From NCBI GenBank assembly GCA_022718015.1, contig JAIHZV010000011.1, positions 1 through 12,943 of the forward strand: a DNA stretch of 12,943 bases, in the 5' to 3' direction. Positions within the stretch are counted from its first letter, which is position 1, and each line of letters opens with the position of its first letter. The notes under the pieces were generated by a model, which was not told where the DNA came from, did not search any database, and saw nothing but the letters and a program-made list of their open reading frames with translations. Origin of the DNA: Phascolarctobacterium sp. (lineage in GTDB: Bacteria > Bacillota > Negativicutes > Acidaminococcales > Acidaminococcaceae). Below are positions 7,543 through 12,943 of the stretch, one piece after another. A program made the translations under genes and the position numbers.

Positions 7543-8193
7543 ATGACTAAAGGAATGTGGGATATTATTCGCTCTAAATATGTTGCTTCAGCAGTACGCG
7601 CTAACCAATATCCTGAGCCGACCTTGATTGAGGCTGCTTTTATTGGTCGCAGTAATGTAGGCAAATCTTCTTTGATTAATTCTCTGTGCCGCCGTAATGG
7701 TCTGGCACGTGTCAGCTCGACTCCGGGCAAGACGCAGACGATAAATTTTTATGAGCTGGAGGCCAAGCGCCTGAGCGAAGGTTTGGATGAGCGTGCGCGC
7801 TTTTATCTTGTTGACCTGCCTGGCTATGGCTTTGCGAAAACCAATCATAATAACAAGGACCAATGGTCCGGCTTTATCAGCAAATATCTTTCGGAAAGTG
7901 AAAATCTTGGTGTTGTCTGCCAGCTGATTGATATCCGTCATAAGCCGATGGAAAGCGATATTGAATGCTACAAATGGCTTTTAAGCTGCGGCTTGAATGT
8001 GCAGGTGGTGCTGACGAAGGCTGACAAGCTTTCGAAAAATGCAGCGATGTCGCAGAAGGCGTTGTTCAGACGCGAGCTGGGGCTGACTGACGACCAGATT
8101 ATCACCTATTCATCGACGCAGCACACCATGCGTGGCGAGCTGATTGCGCGTATTATGAATGCGCTCGCCGATAATGGCGTAGAGCAGGAGTAA
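7543..8193 (+). CDS. ysxC: Ribosome-biogenesis GTPase YsxC/EngB (YihA family)
   Basis: A 216-residue TRAFAC GTPase that assists late assembly of the large ribosomal subunit. The P-loop is GRSNVGKS at 35-42, the switch I area STPGKTQTINF at 59-69, G3 is DLPGYG at 91-96 and G4 is TKAD at 158-161. The C-terminus ends with a G5-like TYSSTQ stretch. The gene begins one base after lon, using GGAGG within the lon 3' end, an arrangement conserved in Firmicutes and coupling protein turnover with ribosome assembly. It is four bases upstream of the next gene. The loop between switch I and G3 is a little longer than in many homologues (LEAKRLSEGLDERA). Also named engB or yihA. Confidence 0.97.
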   Translation: MTKGMWDIIRSKYVASAVRANQYPEPTLIEAAFIGRSNVGKSSLINSLCRRNGLARVSSTPGKTQTINFYELEAKRLSEGLDERARFYLVDLPGYGFAKTNHNNKDQWSGFISKYLSESENLGVVCQLIDIRHKPMESDIECYKWLLSCGLNVQVVLTKADKLSKNAAMSQKALFRRELGLTDDQIITYSSTQHTMRGELIARIMNALADNGVEQE

Positions 8194-8197
8194 GAAG

Positions 8198-9232
8198 ATG
8201 CTTAATCGTTTACTGCTGTTTATTATGGCGCTGTGTCTGGGAAGCATGCTTGTGCGTCTGCACCTGCCGATACCGTTTCTGTTAGGAGGTCTGGTTACGG
8301 CGCTGGCTTGCAAGACGTGCGCGCGTAGGGTGCAGGTCGGCTGGCCGAAGCAGCTGCGTGAATATGCGCTGCTGATAGCTGGCTATGGCATCGGCTCAAC
8401 CTTTACAGCGGACACCTGGCGTAACTTTTTAACGGAGCTGGCGGGCGTTGCAGAGGCCACAGCGGTTATTTTGGGCGCCAGCCTTCTCCTAGCCTTCATA
8501 ACGGCTAAAATTGCGCGAGAAAGCCTTAAAAGCTGCGTGATGGGTATGCTGCCGGGCGGCATGACGCTGACGATGCTGCTCTGCGAGGAGGATAAGGAGG
8601 TTAATCCTAACATCGTCATGGTGATGCAGGTTATCCGTCTGCTGGGCGTGGTTATTTCCGTGCCCTTCCTCGTTATTTGTCTGCTGGACGCGCAGGTGAC
8701 GGGCAGCAGCGTTGCTCTGCCCAATCATGGCGGCGTGCATTGGCTTGTCTTTGTACCGCTGGCTATTTTAGGCAGCTTTCTCGCTGTCAAGGTGCATCTG
8801 CCGACGCCGAAGCTGCTTGGTCCGATTTTGGCTACAGCGGCCTTTGCCGTATATACCGGCGGCGTGCAGCCTGTACCCTTCTGGCTGATGGCTCCGGCGC
8901 AGGTGAGCATTGGCTTGTACATGGGCATGCAGCTCGATGCAGACCGCATTATCAAAACAAAAAAGATGGTGCCCTTTATTCTTGTGGGCACAGCTATTCT
9001 TGTTGTGGTCAGCATAGTGATGGCGAATGTGCTTTCTGCACGCTATGGCTTCTCGCTGATTACAGCGTTTTTGGCGATGGCACCGGGAGGAATTGCCGAG
9101 ATGTCGTTGGCAGGCATGAGCATGGGCGAAAATGTTTCTATAATTCTTACCTATCAGCTGGTGCGCCTTCTGGCAATCAATATCTGCGTACCGCCGCTGC
9201 TGAAATGGTGGTTTAAGCCGAAGACTGTATAA
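8198..9232 (+). CDS. AbrB-family membrane transporter (internally duplicated)
   Basis: A 344-residue polytopic inner-membrane protein of about ten helices belonging to the AbrB/AbrB-duplication family; this is not the AbrB transcription factor. Two halves repeat. VRLHLPIPFLLGGLV (19-33) matches VKVHLPTPKLLGPIL (197-211), LPGGMTLTMLL (118-128) matches APGGIAEMSLA (295-305), and VIRLLGVVISVPFL (145-158) matches LVRLLAINICVPPL (321-334). The substrate is not established for most members. The start is four bases after ysxC with GGAG in the ysxC tail, so it appears to be the last gene of the lon unit, which ends at the terminator at 9244. The functional link with lon and ysxC is unclear and may be convenience of position. 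Confidence 0.9.
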   Translation: MLNRLLLFIMALCLGSMLVRLHLPIPFLLGGLVTALACKTCARRVQVGWPKQLREYALLIAGYGIGSTFTADTWRNFLTELAGVAEATAVILGASLLLAFITAKIARESLKSCVMGMLPGGMTLTMLLCEEDKEVNPNIVMVMQVIRLLGVVISVPFLVICLLDAQVTGSSVALPNHGGVHWLVFVPLAILGSFLAVKVHLPTPKLLGPILATAAFAVYTGGVQPVPFWLMAPAQVSIGLYMGMQLDADRIIKTKKMVPFILVGTAILVVVSIVMANVLSARYGFSLITAFLAMAPGGIAEMSLAGMSMGENVSIILTYQLVRLLAINICVPPLLKWWFKPKTV

Positions 9233-9243
9233 ATAAAAATATA

Positions 9244-9288
9244 GAGGACGAAGAAAAATCGTAAAAAATTTTTTCTTCGTCCTCTTTT
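9244..9288 (+). terminator. Strong terminator closing the lon-ysxC-abrB unit
   Basis: GAGGACGAAGAAAAA (9244-9258) pairs perfectly with TTTTTCTTCGTCCTC (9270-9284), with an 11-base loop and four T following. It isolates the peptide transcript that begins near 9410. Confidence 0.9.
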
Positions 9289-9355
9289 AGTTTGCGCGAA
9301 AAAAAGCTTGTAAGCCTTGCAGCATAAGGGCTAGAGCAGTTTCAAGCAATTAGTG

Positions 9356-9388
9356 GGACAATAAAAGTCCATACTGGACAAAAACGTC
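9356..9388. repeat. Two direct repeats 20 bp apart upstream of the peptide promoter
   Basis: GGACAATAAAAGTC (9356-9369) recurs as GGACAAAAACGTC (9376-9388) with one base missing and one changed. The start-to-start distance is 20 bp, two helical turns, so a protein would contact both on one DNA face. The second copy overlaps the -35 box. In the first copy GGAC and GTCC also form a small inverted repeat. This resembles a regulator site; the regulator is not identifiable. Confidence 0.4.
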
Positions 9389-9403
9389 ACATAGTGATAT
9401 ACT
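9375..9403 (+). promoter_or_regulatory. Extended -10 promoter for the short-peptide transcript
   Basis: TGGACA at 9375-9380, a 17-bp spacer and a perfect TATACT at 9398-9403 with TGA directly upstream. The spacer contains the palindrome TCAC-ATA-GTGA (9387-9397). The predicted start is at about 9410. The unit would end at the hairpin at 9619-9653, giving a transcript of about 240 bases. Confidence 0.75.
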
Positions 9404-9409
9404 TAGAGC

Positions 9410-9442
9410 ATGTTAAGGATACATATAAAAGAAAGGTGGTAA
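9410..9442 (+). CDS. Possible 10-residue leader ORF at the predicted transcript start
   Basis: ATG 9410 sits at the predicted first base of the peptide transcript and reads MLRIHIKERW, stopping at 9442 inside the ribosome binding site of the next small ORF. It would have to be leaderless, since no Shine-Dalgarno can precede it. Translation here would directly affect access to the next start. It is low confidence because a ten-codon frame can easily arise by chance. Confidence 0.2.
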   Translation: MLRIHIKERW

Positions 9443-9447
9443 GCAAA

Positions 9448-9507
9448 ATGACTTTTGAAAAATTCGTAGCAACTCTGTGCAGCTTCAGATGGTATATGGT
9501 TCACTAA
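9448..9507 (+). CDS. Short peptide 1 of a tandem paralogous pair, 19 aa
   Basis: It encodes MTFEKFVATLCSFRWYMVH. The site GAAAGGTGGT lies seven bases before ATG 9448, and the gene is preceded by a near-consensus extended -10 promoter. The next ORF encodes a similar peptide: both share EKFV, a Leu at the same place, an aromatic pair ending in Tyr, and a C-terminal His directly before TAA. Shared residues use partly different codons, which argues for selection on the protein and not recent DNA duplication. The peptide is amphipathic and aromatic with no export signal. I do not recognise a family. Possible roles are a signalling peptide, a small membrane-active peptide or a type I toxin-like peptide; none is shown by the sequence. 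Confidence 0.7.
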   Translation: MTFEKFVATLCSFRWYMVH

Positions 9508-9529
9508 TAATAACAGGAGGTGAAAAGCA

Positions 9530-9586
9530 ATGCTGGAAAAATTTGTAAAAGCTTTATACGAAATGAATTTCTACTTCATTCACTAA
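9530..9586 (+). CDS. Short peptide 2 of the tandem pair, 18 aa
   Basis: It encodes MLEKFVKALYEMNFYFIH, starting at ATG 9530 behind a near-perfect Shine-Dalgarno AGGAGGTG (9515-9522). It lies 22 bases after the stop of peptide 1. With one gap it aligns end to end with that peptide: Met, Glu, Lys, Phe, Val, Leu, Tyr and the terminal His are identical, and Trp/Phe and Val/Ile replace each other. A helical plot would place Phe, Val, Leu, Phe and Ile mostly on one face, so it is probably an amphipathic helix that touches membrane or a protein partner. The independent strong ribosome binding sites and shared ends make a chance ORF pair unlikely. The function is unknown. Confidence 0.72.
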   Translation: MLEKFVKALYEMNFYFIH

Positions 9587-9599
9587 TGGGTGGTACAAA

Positions 9600-9620
9600 A
9601 TGAATAGCAAAAATAAATAG
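9600..9620 (+). CDS. Possible 6-residue ORF before the terminator
   Basis: ATG 9600 reads MNSKNK then TAG, with GGGTGGT (9588-9594) at proper spacing upstream. The stop falls at the first bases of the terminator stem, so a ribosome here would cover the hairpin. Too short to trust on its own; the suitable ribosome binding site is the only support. Confidence 0.25.
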   Translation: MNSKNK

Positions 9621-9653
9621 AGCGCAAGCTGATAATAGCTGGCGCTCTTTTTT
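9619..9653. terminator. Bidirectional terminator between the peptide unit and the acyltransferase gene
   Basis: AGAGCGC-a-AGCT (9619-9630) pairs with AGCT-g-GCGCTCT (9637-9648) with loop GATAAT, followed by six T (9648-9653). On the minus strand it directly follows the stop of the acyltransferase gene and is followed by a T-rich run, so it can serve both converging units. Confidence 0.88.
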
Positions 9654-10747
9654 CATGCTTTTTTATTGAGTGAGATATGCTCGACGTGACCGATGAAGTA
9701 ATGTCCCCAGGATACGCGGGCGAGCAGCTCCATGGTGAGCAGGCTCAGTCCCAGCATGATGAGGAACAGCAGGGGATAAAAGAGACCGCGCTGCGGCGAA
9801 AGACCGAGCAGCGAGAGCACCTTATCGCCGACGTACATATAGACGACGTGGATTAAAAAGATACCGAAGGAGTAATTCCCCAGATAAATCATGAAGCGCT
9901 TGCTGAAGCTGTCCTGTGATTTGAGCGTGTGTACATAATCAAACAGCATGGTGATGATGATGGTGTACAAAAATAAATTGAGCGGAAAGCAGACAAACTC
10001 CAAAATACGCAGGCTGTGAGCATAATATTTAAAATACCAGCATACCGCTATTAAGGGTAGGTTAAGCAGAAAGCCTATATTTAGCAGCGTATGGTGCTGG
10101 TCAATCCAGCGCAGCAGCTTTTTCTGATAGATGCAGGCAAGCAGACCAAAGGCGAAATAAGCCAGATAACGCAGGAAGGTCGTGATATCCAGGAGGGCGA
10201 CGGCATAGGGATTTGTAAGGCCGAGGTTGTTGCAGCATTTCCAGAGGATTTGCAGCAGGATAACCTGGATGATAAAGCGGTCTAGCTTATGCTGTCGGCG
10301 GCAGCGGTAAAAGTAGTGCAGGAGCAGCGGATAGATGGCATAGAAGCCGAATAGTGCTCGAAAAAAAGCCATATGCACAGCACTGCTGCCAGTGATAAGC
10401 TGGTAGGCAATTTCCTTAGGGGTGTAGGAAAAATCGTTGAAAAAGCAAAAGCCTGCGATATAAATTAACGAAAACAGCAGGTAGGGTGACAGTACAGAGA
10501 AAAACATTTTGCGGAAAAAGGATAATTTGTAGAAATCCGCGTGACGATTGTGGCTTGTAAATACGTAGCCCGAGACGAACATTACCAGCGGTACGGCAAA
10601 CAGTGAGATAATATCCAGCAGCATTTCGGAAATTGTTATCCAGGAACGTTGATGAGCACTGTTAAAATACCAGGTGGTATGCATGAGCATGACGCCAAGA
10701 ACGACGAAGCCACGCAATAAAAGTGTTGAACTCATAGCATTGAACAT
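9653..10747 (-). CDS. Acyltransferase 3 family membrane protein
   Basis: A 364-residue protein with about ten predicted membrane helices. The N-terminus LLRGFVVLGVMLMHTTWYFN carries the family's Arg-Gly (residues 12-13) and the catalytic-type His23 in the first helix. Members transfer acyl groups, often O-acetyl, to surface sugars, peptidoglycan-linked polymers or exported small molecules. Alternating Arg/Lys/His-rich loops and Phe/Leu helices continue to the C-terminus (LLTMELLARVSWGHYF near the end). The start at 10747 has only a weak site (AGAAAGAAG); Met5 is an alternative. It has its own promoter at 10768-10795 and appears monocistronic. No glycosyltransferase genes are beside it, so the acceptor cannot be named. 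Confidence 0.88.
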   Translation of the reverse strand: MFNAMSSTLLLRGFVVLGVMLMHTTWYFNSAHQRSWITISEMLLDIISLFAVPLVMFVSGYVFTSHNRHADFYKLSFFRKMFFSVLSPYLLFSLIYIAGFCFFNDFSYTPKEIAYQLITGSSAVHMAFFRALFGFYAIYPLLLHYFYRCRRQHKLDRFIIQVILLQILWKCCNNLGLTNPYAVALLDITTFLRYLAYFAFGLLACIYQKKLLRWIDQHHTLLNIGFLLNLPLIAVCWYFKYYAHSLRILEFVCFPLNLFLYTIIITMLFDYVHTLKSQDSFSKRFMIYLGNYSFGIFLIHVVYMYVGDKVLSLLGLSPQRGLFYPLLFLIMLGLSLLTMELLARVSWGHYFIGHVEHISLNKKA

Positions 10748-10767
10748 CTTCTTTCTAGCAATGCTAT

Positions 10768-10795
10768 ATTATACTACTTAAATAAAAACAGTCAA
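10768..10795 (-). promoter_or_regulatory. Promoter of the acyltransferase gene
   Basis: On the minus strand TTGACT (10795-10790), a 16-bp spacer and a perfect TATAAT (10773-10768). The predicted start is about 15 bases before ATG 10747, leaving a very short leader. Confidence 0.8.
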
Positions 10796-10820
10796 ATAGC
10801 GATAAAGCATTAACATTATA

Positions 10821-10900
10821 ACCAAATGGAATATCTTGAACGGTTAGCAAGAGGATATGCGCTTGCGTCATAAAACATATTCCGCGTAAGTATAATTGGT
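10821..10900. repeat. Nested inverted repeats in the divergent intergenic region
   Basis: Three pairs of arms lie inside one another: ACCAA (10821-10825) with TTGGT (10896-10900), GGAATAT (10828-10834) with ATATTCC (10877-10883), and GCAAG (10847-10851) with CTTGC (10862-10866). If transcribed they would make an elongated hairpin of about 80 bases. No promoter or T-tract directly flanks it. The remainder of 10748-11049 holds the two promoters and nothing else I can support. Confidence 0.3.
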
Positions 10901-10943
10901 GTGGCAAGTATCCTGTTATTCCAAACTGTTATACCTATAGATA

Positions 10944-10972
10944 TTGTAATTTTTAACGAAATGGTTTATATT
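10944..10972 (+). promoter_or_regulatory. Promoter of the 11050 membrane-protein gene
   Basis: TTGTAA at 10944-10949, a 17-bp spacer and TATATT at 10967-10972. The predicted start near 10979 gives a leader of about 70 bases containing a GC-rich patch (GGGTTCGCGCAGCGCC). Confidence 0.55.
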
Positions 10973-11049
10973 ATAACTAAAGGGAATAGAAAATATTCCG
11001 GGGTTCGCGCAGCGCCAAACCGCATATTAAAGAAAGCGGGGTACACATC

Positions 11050-11736
11050 ATGCAAAGATTCTTAACAGCAATTTATCAGAAAGCAGAAGGAGAAGCAAAG
11101 GAGCAGTACAGAGTATTAAATTTTCTGGAGCTGCTGGCTTTTATAAACCTCTTCGTTTTTTACTCTGTGTATAATGTAAACGTGGGCTATGGCGCAGATG
11201 CGCAGTGGCAGTTCAGCGAAGCTTATGCCTTATGGCAGAAATATACAATCTGGTCTTTGGTAGTTATCTGCGGCATGACCTTCACGCAGGTCAGCAATGT
11301 ACTGCTGAAGGGCGTTACCTTCCTAGGCATCGGTTTGGTGGTTACGCTGGCAAGCAGCGTGCTGCTGCCGGAGCAGACTATTTACTTCGGTATCTTCACC
11401 TTCCTGGGCATGGCAATGCTGCTGGTGCAGGCAATGCACAGCTGGCTGAAAAAAGCTCCCGGCTCCTGCGGCTGGCTTTTGTCCGCAATTGCTTATGATT
11501 TGACCAGACATCTGACGGATGGCGTTATTATCTGGCAGGGCAAGGTAATCGGTCATGTGCCGCAGCTGCTCTACACTAAAGCAACGACCTGGTTAGGCTT
11601 TCCGGCTGCTGGATTCAGCTCGATGGAATACGTGCCCTTCCTGCCGAACATTTTCCTGTTCATCTGCGGTGTTTACTTCTTCCAGTTCCTGACTGAGCAT
11701 GAAAGAGGTCAGCAATATTTAGCAAAATTACGTTAA
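11050..11736 (+). CDS. Small membrane protein of the DUF1624/HGSNAT-like acetyltransferase type, His-lacking
   Basis: A 228-residue protein with about five or six membrane helices (near 24-44, 66-84, 88-106, 111-130, 141-158 and 198-214). The middle GVTFLGIGLVVTLASSVLLP followed by FGIFTFLGMAMLL, and the later LGFP...FSSMEYVPFLPNIF...FICG, match the layout of bacterial heparan-alpha-glucosaminide acetyltransferase-like (DUF1624) proteins as I recall it. Those usually carry an Arg-Gly and a His in the first helix; here the equivalent stretch reads NFLELLAFINLFVFYSVYNV with no Arg-Gly or His, so activity through that His is doubtful. The Shine-Dalgarno is weak (AAGCGGGG). It stands alone between its promoter and the terminator at 11872. 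The family call is moderately sure; the substrate is unknown. Confidence 0.7.
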   Translation: MQRFLTAIYQKAEGEAKEQYRVLNFLELLAFINLFVFYSVYNVNVGYGADAQWQFSEAYALWQKYTIWSLVVICGMTFTQVSNVLLKGVTFLGIGLVVTLASSVLLPEQTIYFGIFTFLGMAMLLVQAMHSWLKKAPGSCGWLLSAIAYDLTRHLTDGVIIWQGKVIGHVPQLLYTKATTWLGFPAAGFSSMEYVPFLPNIFLFICGVYFFQFLTEHERGQQYLAKLR

Positions 11737-11800
11737 GCCTTTATTTCTTTTTTATCAATATACAAGGTCTCTGGTAACGGTTTTGTATTTACAAATCTTA

Positions 11801-11893
11801 GATGCAATGTCCCAAGCATCAAAACGTCCAATGTCCCCGGATGTGTAAATATATAGCGCTCAGAGAAAACGAAAACTCTTCCACAAATGTCCC
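11801..11893. repeat. Three copies of ATGTCCC in hairpin loops
   Basis: ATGTCCC occurs at 11807-11813, 11831-11837 and 11887-11893. The first lies in the loop of a hairpin with arms GATGC/GCATC (11801-11820), the third in the loop of the terminator with arms ending CCAC/GTGG, and the second between short TCC/GGA arms. The remainder of 11737-11871 has no gene I can support. Confidence 0.35.
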
Positions 11894-11909
11894 GGTGGAA
11901 GAGTTTTTT
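11872..11909. terminator. Bidirectional terminator
   Basis: AAAACTCTTCCAC (11872-11884) pairs perfectly with GTGGAAGAGTTTT (11895-11907) around a ten-base loop, with T to 11909 and a T-rich run on the other strand. It serves the plus-strand membrane-protein gene and the converging minus-strand gene ending at 11920. Confidence 0.9.
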
Positions 11910-11919
11910 CCTGTGTTTT

Positions 11920-12943
11920 TTATAAGGCAGAGCTTTTTAAAATAGCGTCCAGGTCACAAACCTGCTGTGAGTTACGCGTCTTGGAATAGAATTTAAGAAA
12001 ATGCTGGGCAGCGACAGAAAGCGGTCTGTCCTTTACCTTGACTACAGTTTTATAAACATCAGCAGTAATGTCGGAAATCGGACGAGCAACAAATTCTTCG
12101 CCCAGGTCCTCGCCTTCCTCAACAGGTACGATGGAAACGGCGGCTTTTACGCGTGTCCATTCCAAGGTAGTGCTGCGTGTGGTGCTGGTGCAGGTGATAC
12201 GGGGTACCATAGATTTTTGGGCGAAGGCCTTGAGCACAATTTCTGAGCAGCCGCTGGAAAGGCTCAGGGGAACGTCCTCCAAATCCTTGAGGGTTACGCT
12301 TTTTTGGCCATCCTCCAGAAAAACGGAGTCTTTATGAAAAACTGCCGTTAGCTCTTCATCGCGGCGAAAAAGCACCTCGAAGTTATCCTGGTGCTCAATG
12401 GGAACGCTGAAAATGCCCAGCTCTGTGATGCCGTTTAAAAGCTGCTGCGTCTGTTCGTTGATGCTGGCTTCGAAAAGCTCGCACTTGATATTGGGATAGA
12501 GGGCGCAGAAATCCTTGAGCGAGGATTTGATGGTGAGCGTCTCGTTGAGGATGTTCACGTTCTTGAGCTTGGAGAGGATGCCGCGCATGAGCTTGCCGGC
12601 CGTCGGCGCCCAGGAGCCGTTTTCGATCAGGGCGATGGTGCGGTTCTGGAGGTTGTGGTTCACGATGTCGTGGACCAGATTCTCCATGTTCACGAACATA
12701 CCCGCGTTGTACGTCGTGGAGATAAAGACCAGATGACTCGCGCGGAAGCACTCGGAGAGGATATAGCTCGGATGCGTGACGGACACGTCGTACATCTGCA
12801 CGTTCCGCACGCCAAGCTCCGACAGCTTCGCGGCCAGCACGTTCGCCGCGTTCTCCGTGCCGCCGTAGACGGAGGCATAGGCGATAACGACGGCGTCGTC
12901 CTCCGGCGTATAGGTCGCCCAGTGGATATATTTGTCGAGGAAC
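11920..12943 (-). CDS. Chimeric frame: FprA-type flavodoxin domain joined to a LysR-type effector-binding domain (partial)
   Basis: The frame is open at the window's right edge, so the N-terminus is missing. From 12943 to about 12520 it encodes the C-terminal flavodoxin domain of a flavodiiron protein (FprA, oxygen or NO reductase of anaerobes). The linker is FLDKYIHWATYTPE, the FMN phosphate loop YASVYGGTENAAN (12879-12841), the loop STTYNAGMF and the loop NGSWAPTAGKLM. After TIKSSL the frame becomes a LysR-type substrate-binding domain (KDFCALYPNIKCELFEA, LLNGITELGIFSVP) continuing to the stop at 11920. The LysR helix-turn-helix and the beginning of its effector domain are absent. Codons in the flavodoxin part nearly all end in G or C; the LysR part is mixed. 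An artefactual or recombinational joint is more likely than a designed fusion. Confidence 0.8.
   Translation of the reverse strand, partial: FLDKYIHWATYTPEDDAVVIAYASVYGGTENAANVLAAKLSELGVRNVQMYDVSVTHPSYILSECFRASHLVFISTTYNAGMFVNMENLVHDIVNHNLQNRTIALIENGSWAPTAGKLMRGILSKLKNVNILNETLTIKSSLKDFCALYPNIKCELFEASINEQTQQLLNGITELGIFSVPIEHQDNFEVLFRRDEELTAVFHKDSVFLEDGQKSVTLKDLEDVPLSLSSGCSEIVLKAFAQKSMVPRITCTSTTRSTTLEWTRVKAAVSIVPVEEGEDLGEEFVARPISDITADVYKTVVKVKDRPLSVAAQHFLKFYSKTRNSQQVCDLDAILKSSAL
12509..12530. other. Joint between the flavodoxin-like and LysR-like segments
   Basis: Homology and codon composition both change within these bases. AAATCCTTGAG at 12509-12519 also occurs at 12281-12291 inside the LysR part, and ATCCT-tgagcg-AGGAT (12511-12526) is a small inverted repeat. 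A short shared sequence would fit microhomology joining or an assembly misjoin. Confidence 0.6.

Noticed and set aside
5493..7730. Long minus-strand frames opposite lon and ysxC
   Set aside because: Products are His/Arg/Leu/Gln-rich shadows with no motifs; both plus-strand genes are complete with all catalytic residues.
9448..9586. Amino-acid attenuation leader (aromatic-rich peptides)
   Set aside because: No run of one amino acid, two separate paralogous peptides, no alternative terminator/antiterminator pairing seen, and no biosynthetic gene downstream.
10826..10873. A 15-codon ORF (MEYLERLARGYALAS) in the divergent intergenic region
   Set aside because: No Shine-Dalgarno, no promoter close by in the right orientation, and it overlaps the inverted-repeat arms.
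10961..11065. A short frame beginning at ATG 10961 and overlapping the start of the 11050 gene
   Set aside because: It starts inside the predicted promoter -10 region, so it would not be on the transcript, and has no ribosome binding site.

Overview
The window reads as chromosome of a low-to-mid GC anaerobic Firmicute. The order tig-clpP-clpX-lon-ysxC is a classic Firmicutes arrangement. Codon habits, the AbrB-duplication transporter and the tRNA-Gly with encoded CCA would fit a gut Negativicutes such as the Acidaminococcaceae, but that lineage call is inference. The last ~430 bases (about 12515-12943) have a distinctly higher GC content at third codon positions and may not belong to the same genome.

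Layout. Positions 1-770 form an AT-rich accessory edge: the C-terminal tail of a large Gly/Ser-rich protein, overlapped by a small membrane-anchored protein, a layout like a polymorphic toxin with its immunity gene. Positions 794-1589 hold a promoter and two unrecognised small genes that look translationally coupled. A tRNA-Gly(GCC) with consensus promoter and terminator follows (1639-1800). Positions 1805-8193 are the protein quality-control block: trigger factor, the ClpP protease, its ClpX unfoldase, a terminator, then Lon protease and the ribosome-assembly GTPase YsxC/EngB. An AbrB-type membrane protein (8198-9232) closes that run before a strong terminator.

The most unusual part is 9350-9655. 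A consensus extended -10 promoter, preceded by two direct repeats 20 bp apart, drives a short transcript. It encodes two similar peptides of 19 and 18 residues, each with its own strong ribosome binding site, plus two even smaller ORFs, and ends at an intrinsic terminator. No ordinary gene lies in this transcript.

Farther right are a minus-strand acyltransferase-3 membrane protein with a good promoter, a 300-base divergent intergenic region with nested inverted repeats, and a plus-strand small membrane protein resembling the DUF1624/HGSNAT acetyltransferase family but apparently lacking its N-terminal His. A bidirectional terminator follows. The last gene is a minus-strand reading frame, open at the window edge, in which the flavodoxin domain of a flavodiiron protein (FprA-like) runs in frame into the effector-binding domain of a LysR-type regulator. 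The composition change at the joint makes an assembly or amplification chimera the leading explanation, with a true fusion as the alternative.
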